Shown here piece after piece: positions 10,103 through 19,785 of a DNA stretch of 64,000 bases. A program made the position numbers and the translations under genes. Position 1 is the stretch's first letter; every line of letters starts with the position of its first letter. The notes beneath the pieces were generated by a model, which was given only the letters and a program-made list of their open reading frames with translations, did no database searches and was not told the origin of the DNA. Origin of the DNA: an uncultured Flavobacteriaceae bacterium (lineage in GTDB: Bacteria > Bacteroidota > Bacteroidia > Flavobacteriales > Flavobacteriaceae); assembly GCA_938088195.1 (NCBI GenBank), contig CALKEO010000037.1:1-64000 (forward strand). The letters are read 5' to 3'.

Positions 10103-11071
10103 ATGGTAAGAAGAAATTTCATTAAAAAATCTTTGATTGGAGGATTAGGTGCAACGGCATTAGTTGGTTGTGATAATTCTAATGATAAAGCAACATATCC
10201 CAGAATTATTTCAACTTGGGAACATGGTTTAGCCGCAAACCAAGAAGCTTGGAAAAAATTAACGAGTGGCTCAAATGGGATCTCATCTATTGAGTCAGGA
10301 GTTAAAATTTCAGAAGCTGATCCCAGTGTAAGGTCAGTTGGTTACGGAGGATTACCAGACAGGGAAGGTATTGTAACATTAGATGCTTGTATAATGGATA
10401 AATACAGCAATTGTGGGTCTGTTAGTTATTTGCAAAATATTAAACATCCCATTTCAGTAGCCAGATTAGTAATGGAAGACACCCCTCATGTAATGCTTTC
10501 AGGAAAGGGTGCTTTAGATTTTGCCCTTTCTAAGGGCTTTAAACAAGAAAGTCTATTAACTGATCAATCAAAAAAAGATTGGCTTAACTGGAAAAAAAAA
10601 TCAAACTATAGTCCTGTTATAAATATCGAAAACCATGACACTATAAGTATGCTATTAATTGATCAAAATAAAGATCTTTTTGGCGCTTGTACAACTAGCG
10701 GAGCAGCATGGAAAATGCACGGAAGAGTGGGAGATTCTCCAATTATTGGAGCGGGATTGTTCTTGGATAATGAGGTTGGAGCTGCTGCAGCAACTGGGCT
10801 TGGAGAAGCGGTAATTAGAACCTCGGGAAGTGCAATGGTTGTTGAACTTATGAGACAAGGTTATTCACCCTTGCATGCATGTAAAACAATAGTTGATCGA
10901 ATTTCAAAAATTCACAAATCTGGGCCAGATTGGGAATATCTTCAAGTAGGGTTTATAGCTATTAATAAAAAAGGAGAATATGCTGGATATAGTTTAAAAA
11001 AAGGCTTTAATTATGCTGTTTGTGACAAGCAAAATAAGAATCTTTTAATGGATGCTGACTATTTTATTTAA
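10103..11071 (+). CDS. N4-(beta-N-acetylglucosaminyl)-L-asparaginase / isoaspartyl peptidase-like Ntn hydrolase
   Basis: Tat-like signal MVRRNFIKKSLIGGLGATALVGC from ATG 10103; NHDTISML (candidate nucleophile Thr); GDSPIIGAG; GLGEAVIR. Confidence 0.88.
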   Translation: MVRRNFIKKSLIGGLGATALVGCDNSNDKATYPRIISTWEHGLAANQEAWKKLTSGSNGISSIESGVKISEADPSVRSVGYGGLPDREGIVTLDACIMDKYSNCGSVSYLQNIKHPISVARLVMEDTPHVMLSGKGALDFALSKGFKQESLLTDQSKKDWLNWKKKSNYSPVINIENHDTISMLLIDQNKDLFGACTTSGAAWKMHGRVGDSPIIGAGLFLDNEVGAAAATGLGEAVIRTSGSAMVVELMRQGYSPLHACKTIVDRISKIHKSGPDWEYLQVGFIAINKKGEYAGYSLKKGFNYAVCDKQNKNLLMDADYFI

Positions 11072-11078
11072 ATAAATT

Positions 11079-13124
11079 ATGCTTGAGTTATTACAGTATT
11101 TAGGAAAATTCCATCCGGTAATTCTGCACCTGCCTATTGGAGCTTTATACTTTACATTTTGCTTGGCTTTAGCTGACAAATATTTTAAAGATAATTTTTC
11201 TGTACCAATTAGAATTGGCTTATTTTTTTCCTTTGTTTCTGCTGTGATCTCTTGCTTATTGGGTTACTTTCTTTCTCTTTCAGGGGAATATGGAGAAAAA
11301 CTATTGAATCTTCACATGTGGCTAGGAATATCAACAGCTGTTTTAAACGGTTTTCTTTTGTGGATTCATTACAAATCCCTATTTAAAAACCGTTTTCTTT
11401 CTTTTTTTGGATTAACCATAATTATTTTAACAGTAACAGGTCATTTTGGAGCGAGCATGACTCATGGAGAAGATTTTTTAACTCCCCCCTCCTTTGAAAA
11501 TGAAGTGGTGGTTGAGTTAAAAGATAGTATCAATCTATATAGTCAGGTTATCCGACCTATTTTAAACAATAAATGTGTGAAATGTCATAACCAATCCAAA
11601 TCAAAAGGTGGTCTATTAATGGACAGTATGGACAATATGATTAGAGGAGGGAAGTCGGGAAATATATTTGTAGCAAATAATTCTTTAGAAAGCCATATGT
11701 ACAATTATTTGGTTTTACCAATGGATGATGATCTTCATATGCCACCAGAGGACAATAGACAACTAAAAACACATGAAATAGAACTCATTAAATATTGGAT
11801 AGACAGTGGTGCTTACTCTGAAAAATTTGAAAAAATACAAGACTCAAATAATGAATTAATTAGAAATTTAGCATCATTTTTTCCAAAACCAATTGCTACA
11901 GCACCCCCACCGAAAATCAGTCATTTACAAACGTTACAAAAATTAAATTTCAGAATTGAAAGAAATAGCAATGAAAATAATCTTATTGAAATAAAATTTC
12001 TGGGGGAAGTTTTGGAAAACAAACACATCAAAGCTCTTCTAAATGTAAAAAATCAGCTTATAAAATTAGACTTAAGTAATTCTAATTTAAACGACAGGAT
12101 GATTGCAAAACTTGGAAGTTTAGAAAAGCTTCTTTATTTAAAAATTAATTATACCAAAATTTCAGAAAGAGGACTTGCTAATATTAGTAAATCAGTTGTA
12201 AGCTTAAATCTCAATAATACCAATATTGATTTTGAAAGTTTATCTTCTTTTCTTCAAAAATCAAATGTTAAAAATGTTTATTTGTGGAACACAAATATTA
12301 GTTCGGATGATCAAAAGGAATTAAAGAATTTAAGCTCAGCAGATTTAAATTTTGGAATCAAAGATTTTTCTAAAAATATGCCTTTACTTGCCCCAGTACT
12401 TTTGGACAATAAAACACTTTTTTCTGACTCTTTAATAATAGAATTTTATAAACCGCCAGGAAATCCGGAAATAAGATATACTACTAACGGAAAAGCCCCT
12501 GATTCATTATCAAAACTATACACAGGTCCTTTTTCTATTAATGAAAGCTTGACATTTAAAGCAAAATCATTTAAAAAAGGATGGAAAAGTAGTAAGACTA
12601 TTGAGGTTAACTACTTTGAAACTGGAGGTACTTTTGAAAAGTATAAACTTAGAGAGTCTCCTTCAAAAACCTATTACAATCCCAGTAAATTATTTGACGG
12701 AGTTTTAGGTTCAACAAACTTTAGAGATGGTACTTGGAATGGTTTTTTAAAAGTGAGTGATTCTGAATCTGGCATTACCAACTCTGGAGATATGATAGTT
12801 GAGCTAGATTTGCCGAGTAAAAATAAAATTAAATCTATAGGGGTAAATGTTTTAACATCCATGAATGCTTACATTACTTATCCAGAGAACATAGAATTGT
12901 ATGATATATCAAGTGATAAAGAGTCTTTGTTGTCTTCAAAAAAAATACCAAAATCTAAAATTGGAGAAGTTCCTGCTATGAAGATTTATAATGTACAATT
13001 AAACAAAAAAGATGTTAAAAAAGTAAGATTAGTTGTTACAAGCAATAAAAAATTACCTAAAAGTCATGTGGCTGAGGGGGAATATGCTTGGTTATTTGTA
13101 AGTGAAATTATTGGACTGAAATAA
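11079..13124 (+). CDS. Multidomain membrane protein: TM region, planctomycete-type cytochrome c (CVKCH), LRR-like repeats, chitobiase-C-like and discoidin-like C-terminus
   Basis: N-terminal TM helices, CVKCHN haem motif with MPP later, LxxLxLxxN repeats, IRYTTNGKAPDSLSKLYTGPF. Confidence 0.8.
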   Translation: MLELLQYLGKFHPVILHLPIGALYFTFCLALADKYFKDNFSVPIRIGLFFSFVSAVISCLLGYFLSLSGEYGEKLLNLHMWLGISTAVLNGFLLWIHYKSLFKNRFLSFFGLTIIILTVTGHFGASMTHGEDFLTPPSFENEVVVELKDSINLYSQVIRPILNNKCVKCHNQSKSKGGLLMDSMDNMIRGGKSGNIFVANNSLESHMYNYLVLPMDDDLHMPPEDNRQLKTHEIELIKYWIDSGAYSEKFEKIQDSNNELIRNLASFFPKPIATAPPPKISHLQTLQKLNFRIERNSNENNLIEIKFLGEVLENKHIKALLNVKNQLIKLDLSNSNLNDRMIAKLGSLEKLLYLKINYTKISERGLANISKSVVSLNLNNTNIDFESLSSFLQKSNVKNVYLWNTNISSDDQKELKNLSSADLNFGIKDFSKNMPLLAPVLLDNKTLFSDSLIIEFYKPPGNPEIRYTTNGKAPDSLSKLYTGPFSINESLTFKAKSFKKGWKSSKTIEVNYFETGGTFEKYKLRESPSKTYYNPSKLFDGVLGSTNFRDGTWNGFLKVSDSESGITNSGDMIVELDLPSKNKIKSIGVNVLTSMNAYITYPENIELYDISSDKESLLSSKKIPKSKIGEVPAMKIYNVQLNKKDVKKVRLVVTSNKKLPKSHVAEGEYAWLFVSEIIGLK

Positions 13125-13386
13125 AAAAACTAATTGCAGGACATCTTGTTATAACAAATTACATCAAATTTTTTCATTTTTTTTTAAATAATTCACCTAA
13201 TAATCTGTTAAACAACAAGTTAATTAATTTTATAGTTTTTTTTCTGAACAATCACTCATTAAATTAATATTGTTAATCGAAAAAATCGTCAGCTTGGTCG
13301 AAATATCGAGACAAAATTATCATTCTGTTAATAAAGTGTTAATTTATTTAGTAAATTAGTATTTGATTTAAACAAAAATAAAACAT

Positions 13387-16300
13387 ATGAAAACAAAATT
13401 ACTAACCATTTTGTCTACTTTTCTAATGTTGTTTGCTTTTGGATTTTCCATACAAGCACAATCGATTAGTGGTACAGTAACAGATGAAAATGGAGTTCCG
13501 TTACCCGGAGCTACCGTTTTAGTTGAAGGAACTACAAATGGGGTTTCTACTGATTTTGATGGTGAGTATTCTATCAATGCTTCAAGTGGCGATACGCTTA
13601 TTTTTAGCTTTGTTGGGTACGCCTCTCAATCAGTTTCTGTAGATTCATCTACTACAATTAATGTTATGCTTGCAACTGATAGTGCTTTAGATGAAGTAGT
13701 TGTTACTTCATTAGGTATTAGTAGAGCAAAAAAATCTTTAGGGTATGCCGTCACTGAGCTTCAAGGTGATGAAGTAAATACTGTAAAAGATCATAACATT
13801 GCTAGCTCCTTAATGGGGAAAGTTGCTGGATTAAACATTACTAGCTCGGGATCTATGGGTTCTGGTTCTAGAATTTTAATTAGAGGTAACAATTCTCTTT
13901 CTGGAAACACGCAAGCACTAATTGTGGTTGATGGTGTTCCTATTAACGCTGACGGTATTAACAGTGGAGGAAGCGTCTACAACAACAGTGTAACTGGGGG
14001 TGGTATTTCTGATATCAATCCTAACGATATTGAATCAATATCTGTACTTAAAGGACCTAACTCTGCAGCCTTGTATGGTTCAAGAGCTGGTAATGGAGTA
14101 ATTCTTATTACAACAAAAAAAGGATCCAGTGATTCAAAATTGGGTGTAACTATCAACACAAACACTACAATGGATGACGTGATGTTTTTACCTGATTTCC
14201 AAAACGTATATGGACAAGGAAGCTTAGGAGCTGCACCAACTTACATTCAAGAAAATGGTGTTAATATTGGTCTTAACACTACTAGTTCTTGGGGACCTAA
14301 AATGGATGGTTCAGCACAACCTTATTATACAGGTGTCGATAGATCTTACACTGCTCAACCAAATAACGTAAAAGACTTTTTTAGAACAGGAATAAAATCG
14401 ATTAACTCACTTGCTATTGAAAAAGGTGGCGAAGGTTCAACTGCTAGGTTTTCTTATACCAACAATACAACTACTGGTATTTTACCAAATTCAGAATTAG
14501 AATCTCACAACTTTAATGTCAGAGCTTCTACTGAAGTTAGTGACAAACTTTCTATAGATTTCAAAGCCACTTATTTCACTCAACAGGTTGATATGAGAGC
14601 TAGAACTGGTGGGGAGGGAGTCGTTCCTATTGTATATGGAATGCCAAGAAATGTTGATATTAATGATCTTAAAACATGGCAAAAACCAAGTCCAGCAAGT
14701 CCTGCGGACTACAGAGTAATTAACTACGAACGTTTAGGTTCCAACACAGGAAACCCTTATTGGATGTTAGAGAATGATGTTGACAGAGAAAAAAGAGGAA
14801 GATTCTTTGGGTTTGCTAACATTAATTATAAGTTTAATGACTGGTTAAGTGGTCTTGTTAGAGTCGGTGCGGATGTTACTAGCGTTCACACTTATAACGT
14901 TAGACAACCAGGTCATCATTACTACCCAACTGGTAGATTAAACAACGGAACATCTAGAAGTGGTGAATTAAATACAGACTTTTTATTAACTGCCACTAAA
15001 GATATTACCTCTGACTTAAATTTAGTATTTAATTTAGGAGGAAATCTTTCTAAAAGAACATATGAAAGACTTAATGTTTTTGGAGAGTCATTTAAAATTC
15101 CAAGTAAAGCTTTTTTAAATAACACGAATCAACAACAGATTTCTGAAACACCTATGCAAACTAAAAAAGTAAACTCATTGTATGCTGCTGCTAATTTTGC
15201 ATATGATGGTTTCTTATATTTTGACTTGACTGCGAGAAACGACTGGTCATCTACATTAGGTGCGGATAACCGATCAATATTTTATGGTTCTGCAAACGTT
15301 TCTTTGTTAGTTCAAGATTTTATTAACCCAGATTTCTTCGATTTATTTAAAATTAGAGGAAGTATAGCAAATGTTGGTAACGACACAGATCCTTATCAAT
15401 TAGTACAGACATTTAGCGTTCCTGGTTCAGGATATCTAGGATTGACAACTCTAAATGCTCCATCGACGCGACTGAATCCTAACTTAAAGCCGGAAAATGT
15501 GGAGTCAACAGAATTTGGTATTGAATTAGCAATGTTCAATAACAAACTTAGTTTAGACCTTTCTGTTTACAATATCAAAACGACTGATTTGATATTTAGA
15601 GTTCCTGTTCCTGCAGCAACGGGTTATTCATTCTACCTTGAAAATGTTGGTGAAGTAACTAACAAAGGAGTTGAGGTAAGTGTTGGATTCCCAGTTTGGG
15701 AAACATCTAATTTTTCATGGACCAGTTCACTTTTTTATTCAGCTAACGACAATAAACTTGTTAGTTTAATTGATGGAATTGACACACTTGTTTACACTAC
15801 TACTAACTCGGGTAACTTGAGTACTCAAGCAAAAGTTGGTGGTGGAATTGGTGATATTTACGGAACGGTATGGAAAAAGGATGATGCTGGAAATCATTTA
15901 GTTAATGCTAATGGTCGTCCAATTGCCTCCAATCCAGACCAATTACTAGGTAATGCTCAACCAGACTGGATGGGTGGATTTAGTAATACCATGACTTATG
16001 GAAACTGGTCTTTAAATGTTCTTATAGACGGAAGATTTGGTGGTCAGGTTTATGCTAGCGAATCAGCTGGGCTTGATAGCAGAGGTACTTCAATGAGATC
16101 TTTACAGTACAGAGAATCTGGTATTACTCTAACTGGTTTAGATCCAGCTGGTGCTGCAAATGCTGCTCCAATTACTGGACAAGAGTACTGGGAAACATAT
16201 TCCGGAATTGCTGAAAACTATGTCTATGACCAGACAAACATTAGACTTAGAGAACTTGCAATTGGTTATAGAATTCCTAACGTTAGCTCTATGGGTATTG

Positions 16301-16470
16301 AAAGCGCAAGCTTACAACTTATTGGTAGAAACTTATTCTTCTTCGACAGAAGTGCTGAGGATATTGATCCAGAAAGCATGTTAGGGAATAATATAGGAGG
16401 TCAAGGTATATCCGCAGGATCTCTACCTACGACAAGAAGTCTAGGATTGAACTTAACTTTAAAATTTTAA
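13387..16470 (+). CDS. SusC/RagA-family TonB-linked outer membrane protein
   Basis: Carboxypeptidase-like plug domain (SISGTVTDENGVPLPGATVLVEGTTNG), RILIRGNNSLSGN, VLKGPNSAALYGSRAGNGVILITTKKG. Confidence 0.97.
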   Translation: MKTKLLTILSTFLMLFAFGFSIQAQSISGTVTDENGVPLPGATVLVEGTTNGVSTDFDGEYSINASSGDTLIFSFVGYASQSVSVDSSTTINVMLATDSALDEVVVTSLGISRAKKSLGYAVTELQGDEVNTVKDHNIASSLMGKVAGLNITSSGSMGSGSRILIRGNNSLSGNTQALIVVDGVPINADGINSGGSVYNNSVTGGGISDINPNDIESISVLKGPNSAALYGSRAGNGVILITTKKGSSDSKLGVTINTNTTMDDVMFLPDFQNVYGQGSLGAAPTYIQENGVNIGLNTTSSWGPKMDGSAQPYYTGVDRSYTAQPNNVKDFFRTGIKSINSLAIEKGGEGSTARFSYTNNTTTGILPNSELESHNFNVRASTEVSDKLSIDFKATYFTQQVDMRARTGGEGVVPIVYGMPRNVDINDLKTWQKPSPASPADYRVINYERLGSNTGNPYWMLENDVDREKRGRFFGFANINYKFNDWLSGLVRVGADVTSVHTYNVRQPGHHYYPTGRLNNGTSRSGELNTDFLLTATKDITSDLNLVFNLGGNLSKRTYERLNVFGESFKIPSKAFLNNTNQQQISETPMQTKKVNSLYAAANFAYDGFLYFDLTARNDWSSTLGADNRSIFYGSANVSLLVQDFINPDFFDLFKIRGSIANVGNDTDPYQLVQTFSVPGSGYLGLTTLNAPSTRLNPNLKPENVESTEFGIELAMFNNKLSLDLSVYNIKTTDLIFRVPVPAATGYSFYLENVGEVTNKGVEVSVGFPVWETSNFSWTSSLFYSANDNKLVSLIDGIDTLVYTTTNSGNLSTQAKVGGGIGDIYGTVWKKDDAGNHLVNANGRPIASNPDQLLGNAQPDWMGGFSNTMTYGNWSLNVLIDGRFGGQVYASESAGLDSRGTSMRSLQYRESGITLTGLDPAGAANAAPITGQEYWETYSGIAENYVYDQTNIRLRELAIGYRIPNVSSMGIESASLQLIGRNLFFFDRSAEDIDPESMLGNNIGGQGISAGSLPTTRSLGLNLTLKF

Positions 16471-16481
16471 TATAATTAATT

Positions 16482-18185
16482 ATGAAAAACAAAATACTAA
16501 TTTTAATCTTTTCCGTATTTTTTGTAATCTCATGTACGTCTGATTTTGATGAGATTAACGAAAATCCAACAGCTTTGACAGCTGCGGATGTTAGTGCTAA
16601 ATATTTCGTTACCAACGTTCAAACGGGAGTTTATTCACCTAACAGATACCCTTATTGGAGGGGACCAATTATCCACACGGACCGTTATGCTGGTCACACA
16701 ACATTTGGTTTTAAGGAGTGTTGGTGGAGTGATGCATTAGGTTATACATACACAGCTGGTTACACTGGTGCAGTATGGGGATGGCAAGCTGGAACTAATG
16801 GTACATTAAACGCTTTTACAAATTTTGTAAAAGAAGGCGGTACTTTAGAAAACGATCAGTTTTATGCTATTGCTTTAATTATGAAGGGTCTTTATTACCA
16901 AAGGTTTACAGATACTTTTGGAATGGTTCCTTATTCAGAAGCATCTAATCCAGATATAATAACTCCAGTTTACGATGATCAAAAAACTATTTATAAAGGA
17001 ATTATCGCAGACTTGGATACAGCAATTACTTTAATTGGATCCAATACAACTACTGGTGTAGGTCCTCAGTTATTAACTGATAATGACTTGTTCTTTAACG
17101 GTAACATGCAAGACTGGAAAGCATTAGCTAATAGTCTAAAGCTTAAGGTTGCAATGAGAGCTCATGAAGCTGTTGGTGAGGACTTTTCTGTAGCTGCTGC
17201 GACGCAGGCTATTACTGGAGTTCTTGGCGATAAAGATGCATTGATTACAAGAGATACTGAAATATCTACTTGGGCAAATGCTGTTTATGGTGATGTATGG
17301 CACCCATTTTATGGTGGAGGCCACTGGAATGTTGGTTCAGTTTTATTAGACTTATTAAGAGATAATAATGATCCAAGACTTACTAAATATGCTGAGCCAC
17401 TTATTGGAGGAACGTTTGAAATGAAAAAACCAACCTCAGGGACTGGTGTTGCTCTTTATGACAAACATATGGACTTCTTAATCAGCCACCTTGAAAAAGG
17501 AACGGATGGTGCTGGTAACAGTATGACTGTTACTCAAACTACTGCTGCTGATGGGAGTATAACAATTACTGTTCCACAGGGCACGCATTATGTTGGACAA
17601 CCTACGAGATTGAATAGTAAAATTAAGCCATACCTTTGGACTAAGTTGTTTTCTAAGCCAGCGACTTATATCATACAAGCTAAAAATCAAGGGAAGCCAA
17701 TTGCTCCTCAACTTGTTATGACAGCTGCCGAATCCCACTTCTTACTTGCTGAAGCTGCAGTTAAAGGAATAGGTTCTGGTGCTGAAACACATTATCAAAA
17801 TGGACTTAAACATGCCATGAGATTATGGGGCGTGTCAGATGCAGATGCAACTACATTCTTGGCTAATGAATCTATCGCTACTTTAAGTGGTACAAAGGCT
17901 GAAAAGCTTGCACAAATCGCTACACAAAGATGGATTGCACTATATACAGACGGAGCTGAAGCTTGGGCTGTTGCAAGAGACTCAGGAGTTCCTGCTAATC
18001 TTCCAGGTATGTCAAGTACGATTACAGATAATGACATATATGTTATGGGAGACCTTAACGGAGTATATCCTCAGAGAATGAGATATGGAGGAGACGCTTA
18101 CAACAAAAACGGTGATAACGTTAATGCTGCAGCCGCTACTCAAGGAGCTGATTTACAAGGAACCAAACTTTGGTGGGCTAAGTAA
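16482..18185 (+). CDS. SusD/RagB-family nutrient-binding lipoprotein
   Basis: Lipobox FVISC, FDEINENPTALT, immediately downstream of SusC. Confidence 0.93.
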   Translation: MKNKILILIFSVFFVISCTSDFDEINENPTALTAADVSAKYFVTNVQTGVYSPNRYPYWRGPIIHTDRYAGHTTFGFKECWWSDALGYTYTAGYTGAVWGWQAGTNGTLNAFTNFVKEGGTLENDQFYAIALIMKGLYYQRFTDTFGMVPYSEASNPDIITPVYDDQKTIYKGIIADLDTAITLIGSNTTTGVGPQLLTDNDLFFNGNMQDWKALANSLKLKVAMRAHEAVGEDFSVAAATQAITGVLGDKDALITRDTEISTWANAVYGDVWHPFYGGGHWNVGSVLLDLLRDNNDPRLTKYAEPLIGGTFEMKKPTSGTGVALYDKHMDFLISHLEKGTDGAGNSMTVTQTTAADGSITITVPQGTHYVGQPTRLNSKIKPYLWTKLFSKPATYIIQAKNQGKPIAPQLVMTAAESHFLLAEAAVKGIGSGAETHYQNGLKHAMRLWGVSDADATTFLANESIATLSGTKAEKLAQIATQRWIALYTDGAEAWAVARDSGVPANLPGMSSTITDNDIYVMGDLNGVYPQRMRYGGDAYNKNGDNVNAAAATQGADLQGTKLWWAK

Positions 18186-18204
18186 TAATCAGTTTTTATA
18201 TAAA

Positions 18205-18239
18205 CAAAAAAGGGGGGGGAATTTATTCCCCCTTTTTTT
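18205..18239 (+). terminator. Rho-independent terminator after susD
   Basis: AAAAAAGGGGGGGGAATTTATTCCCCCTTTTTTT stem-loop with T tract. Confidence 0.9.
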
Positions 18240-18307
18240 ATGAATAATATTGAATTAACCTTTCGTTATTTTTTAAAATAAATCATTTATATTTCTAGTC
18301 TATTATA

Positions 18308-18400
18308 ATGAAAAAAGAAACATTTCTTCTAATTTTGAAAATCGCATTTATTTTAATAATCATTGCATACTTAATAAGGATTGCAAAGGAAATACTATAG
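18308..18400 (+). CDS. Possible 30-aa single-TM small protein
   Basis: MKKETFLLILKIAFILIIIAYLIRIAKEIL-stop in the gap between susD and the GNAT gene. Confidence 0.35.
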   Translation: MKKETFLLILKIAFILIIIAYLIRIAKEIL

Positions 18401-18415
18401 CTTACGATTTTCAAA

Positions 18416-18919
18416 ATGAATATAAGATTAGCCAAAGAAAGGGATTTAAAAAGAGTAGTATCAATCACTAATGCATGTGCTGTGCATATGATTTCAAAGA
18501 AAATATTTCAATGGGATGAAAATTATCCAAACATCGAAATTTTTAAGGATGATGTTAAAAATAAAAGTTTATTTGTTATTGAAGATAATGAGTTGATTAT
18601 GGGCTGTATTTGTATTTCCTTACAAATAGATGATGTATACAAAGATGTCAAATGGTTAACCCCAAATAGCAATAATGTTTATTTACACAGATTGGCTATT
18701 CATCCAAATTTCCAAGGTCAAGGGCTAGCACTAAAATTAATGGAATATGCCGAAGATTTTACAATTAAAAATGGTTGTATTTCTGTTCGTTTAGATACCT
18801 TTAGTGGTAATCCAAAGAACAATAAATTTTATACCCTGCAAGGTTATACTAAACTTGAAAAGATTTTTTACAGAAATCAAAGTGACATGCCTTTCCATTG
18901 TTTTGAAAAGATTTTATAA
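18416..18919 (+). CDS. GNAT-family N-acetyltransferase
   Basis: LHRLAIHPNFQGQGLALKLMEYAE acetyl-CoA binding motif. Confidence 0.92.
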   Translation: MNIRLAKERDLKRVVSITNACAVHMISKKIFQWDENYPNIEIFKDDVKNKSLFVIEDNELIMGCICISLQIDDVYKDVKWLTPNSNNVYLHRLAIHPNFQGQGLALKLMEYAEDFTIKNGCISVRLDTFSGNPKNNKFYTLQGYTKLEKIFYRNQSDMPFHCFEKIL

Positions 18920-18987
18920 TTAAATCATGTATTTTTGTAAGAAAATTGATTAGACACTAATTAAAAATTGTCTATCAATTAATCAAA

Positions 18988-19779
18988 ATGAAAAAAATTA
19001 ATAGTTTTTTTAATATTGAACTTGAAAAAGGTAAGAAAATTTACTTTTCCTCAGACAATCATCTAGGCGCACCAAATCATAAAGAAAGTTTAGTTAGAGA
19101 AAAACGATTTATAAAATGGTTGGATTCAGTTCAAGAGACTGCCTCTGCAATTTTTCTTCTAGGTGACTTATTTGATTTTTGGTTTGAATATAAAAAAGTA
19201 GTGCCAAAAGGTTTTGTTAGGGTTTTAGGTAAATTAGCAGAAATTTCTGACAAGGGAATTCCGATACATTTTTTTGTTGGAAATCATGACATGTGGATGG
19301 AAGGTTATTTTCAAAAAGAGTTAGGCATACAAGTCTATAATAATCCTAAGAGATTCATTATTAACAATCAACATTTTTTAATTGGGCATGGAGATGGGCT
19401 AGGTCCTGGCGACAAAGGATTTAAAAGAATGAAAAAAGTTTTTAAAAATTCTTTGTCAAAATTAGCATTTAGGTGGCTTCATCCCGACTTAGGAGTTAGG
19501 GTTGCTCAATACCTTTCTACAAAAAACAAACTACTTTCTGGTGTTGATGATATTGAGTTTAAAGGGGAGGATAATGAATGGCTTGTACAGTACTCAAAAA
19601 AAATATTAGAAACAGAAACTATTGAATTTTTTATTTTTGGACATCGTCATCTTCCTTTAGAAATTAAGCTATCTGATTCTTCAAAGTACATAAATTTAGG
19701 GGACTGGATTTCTTATTATTCTTATGCTGTTTTTGATGGGACTAGTGTCGAATTAAAGTATTTTAAAGAAAAAGATTAA
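18988..19779 (+). CDS. UDP-2,3-diacylglucosamine diphosphatase (LpxH-like metallophosphoesterase)
   Basis: FSSDNHLGA, LGDLFDFWFEY, GNHDMW, GHRH. Confidence 0.9.
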   Translation: MKKINSFFNIELEKGKKIYFSSDNHLGAPNHKESLVREKRFIKWLDSVQETASAIFLLGDLFDFWFEYKKVVPKGFVRVLGKLAEISDKGIPIHFFVGNHDMWMEGYFQKELGIQVYNNPKRFIINNQHFLIGHGDGLGPGDKGFKRMKKVFKNSLSKLAFRWLHPDLGVRVAQYLSTKNKLLSGVDDIEFKGEDNEWLVQYSKKILETETIEFFIFGHRHLPLEIKLSDSSKYINLGDWISYYSYAVFDGTSVELKYFKEKD

Positions 19780-19785
19780 CACTCT

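Noticed and set aside
13141-13386. Promoter or operator in the long spacer before susC
   Set aside because: TAGTATTTG near 13360 has one extra base relative to TAnnTTTG and no convincing -33 TTG or repeat; not called.
13368-13577. Antisense ORF over the susC start
   Set aside because: Lies over a clear susC coding region; no recognisable family or promoter.
16151-16384. +1-frame ORF inside susC
   Set aside because: Shadow ORF in a well-supported coding frame.
17478-18037. Antisense ORFs over susD (17478..17738, 17795..18037)
   Set aside because: Shadow ORFs in a confident susD frame.
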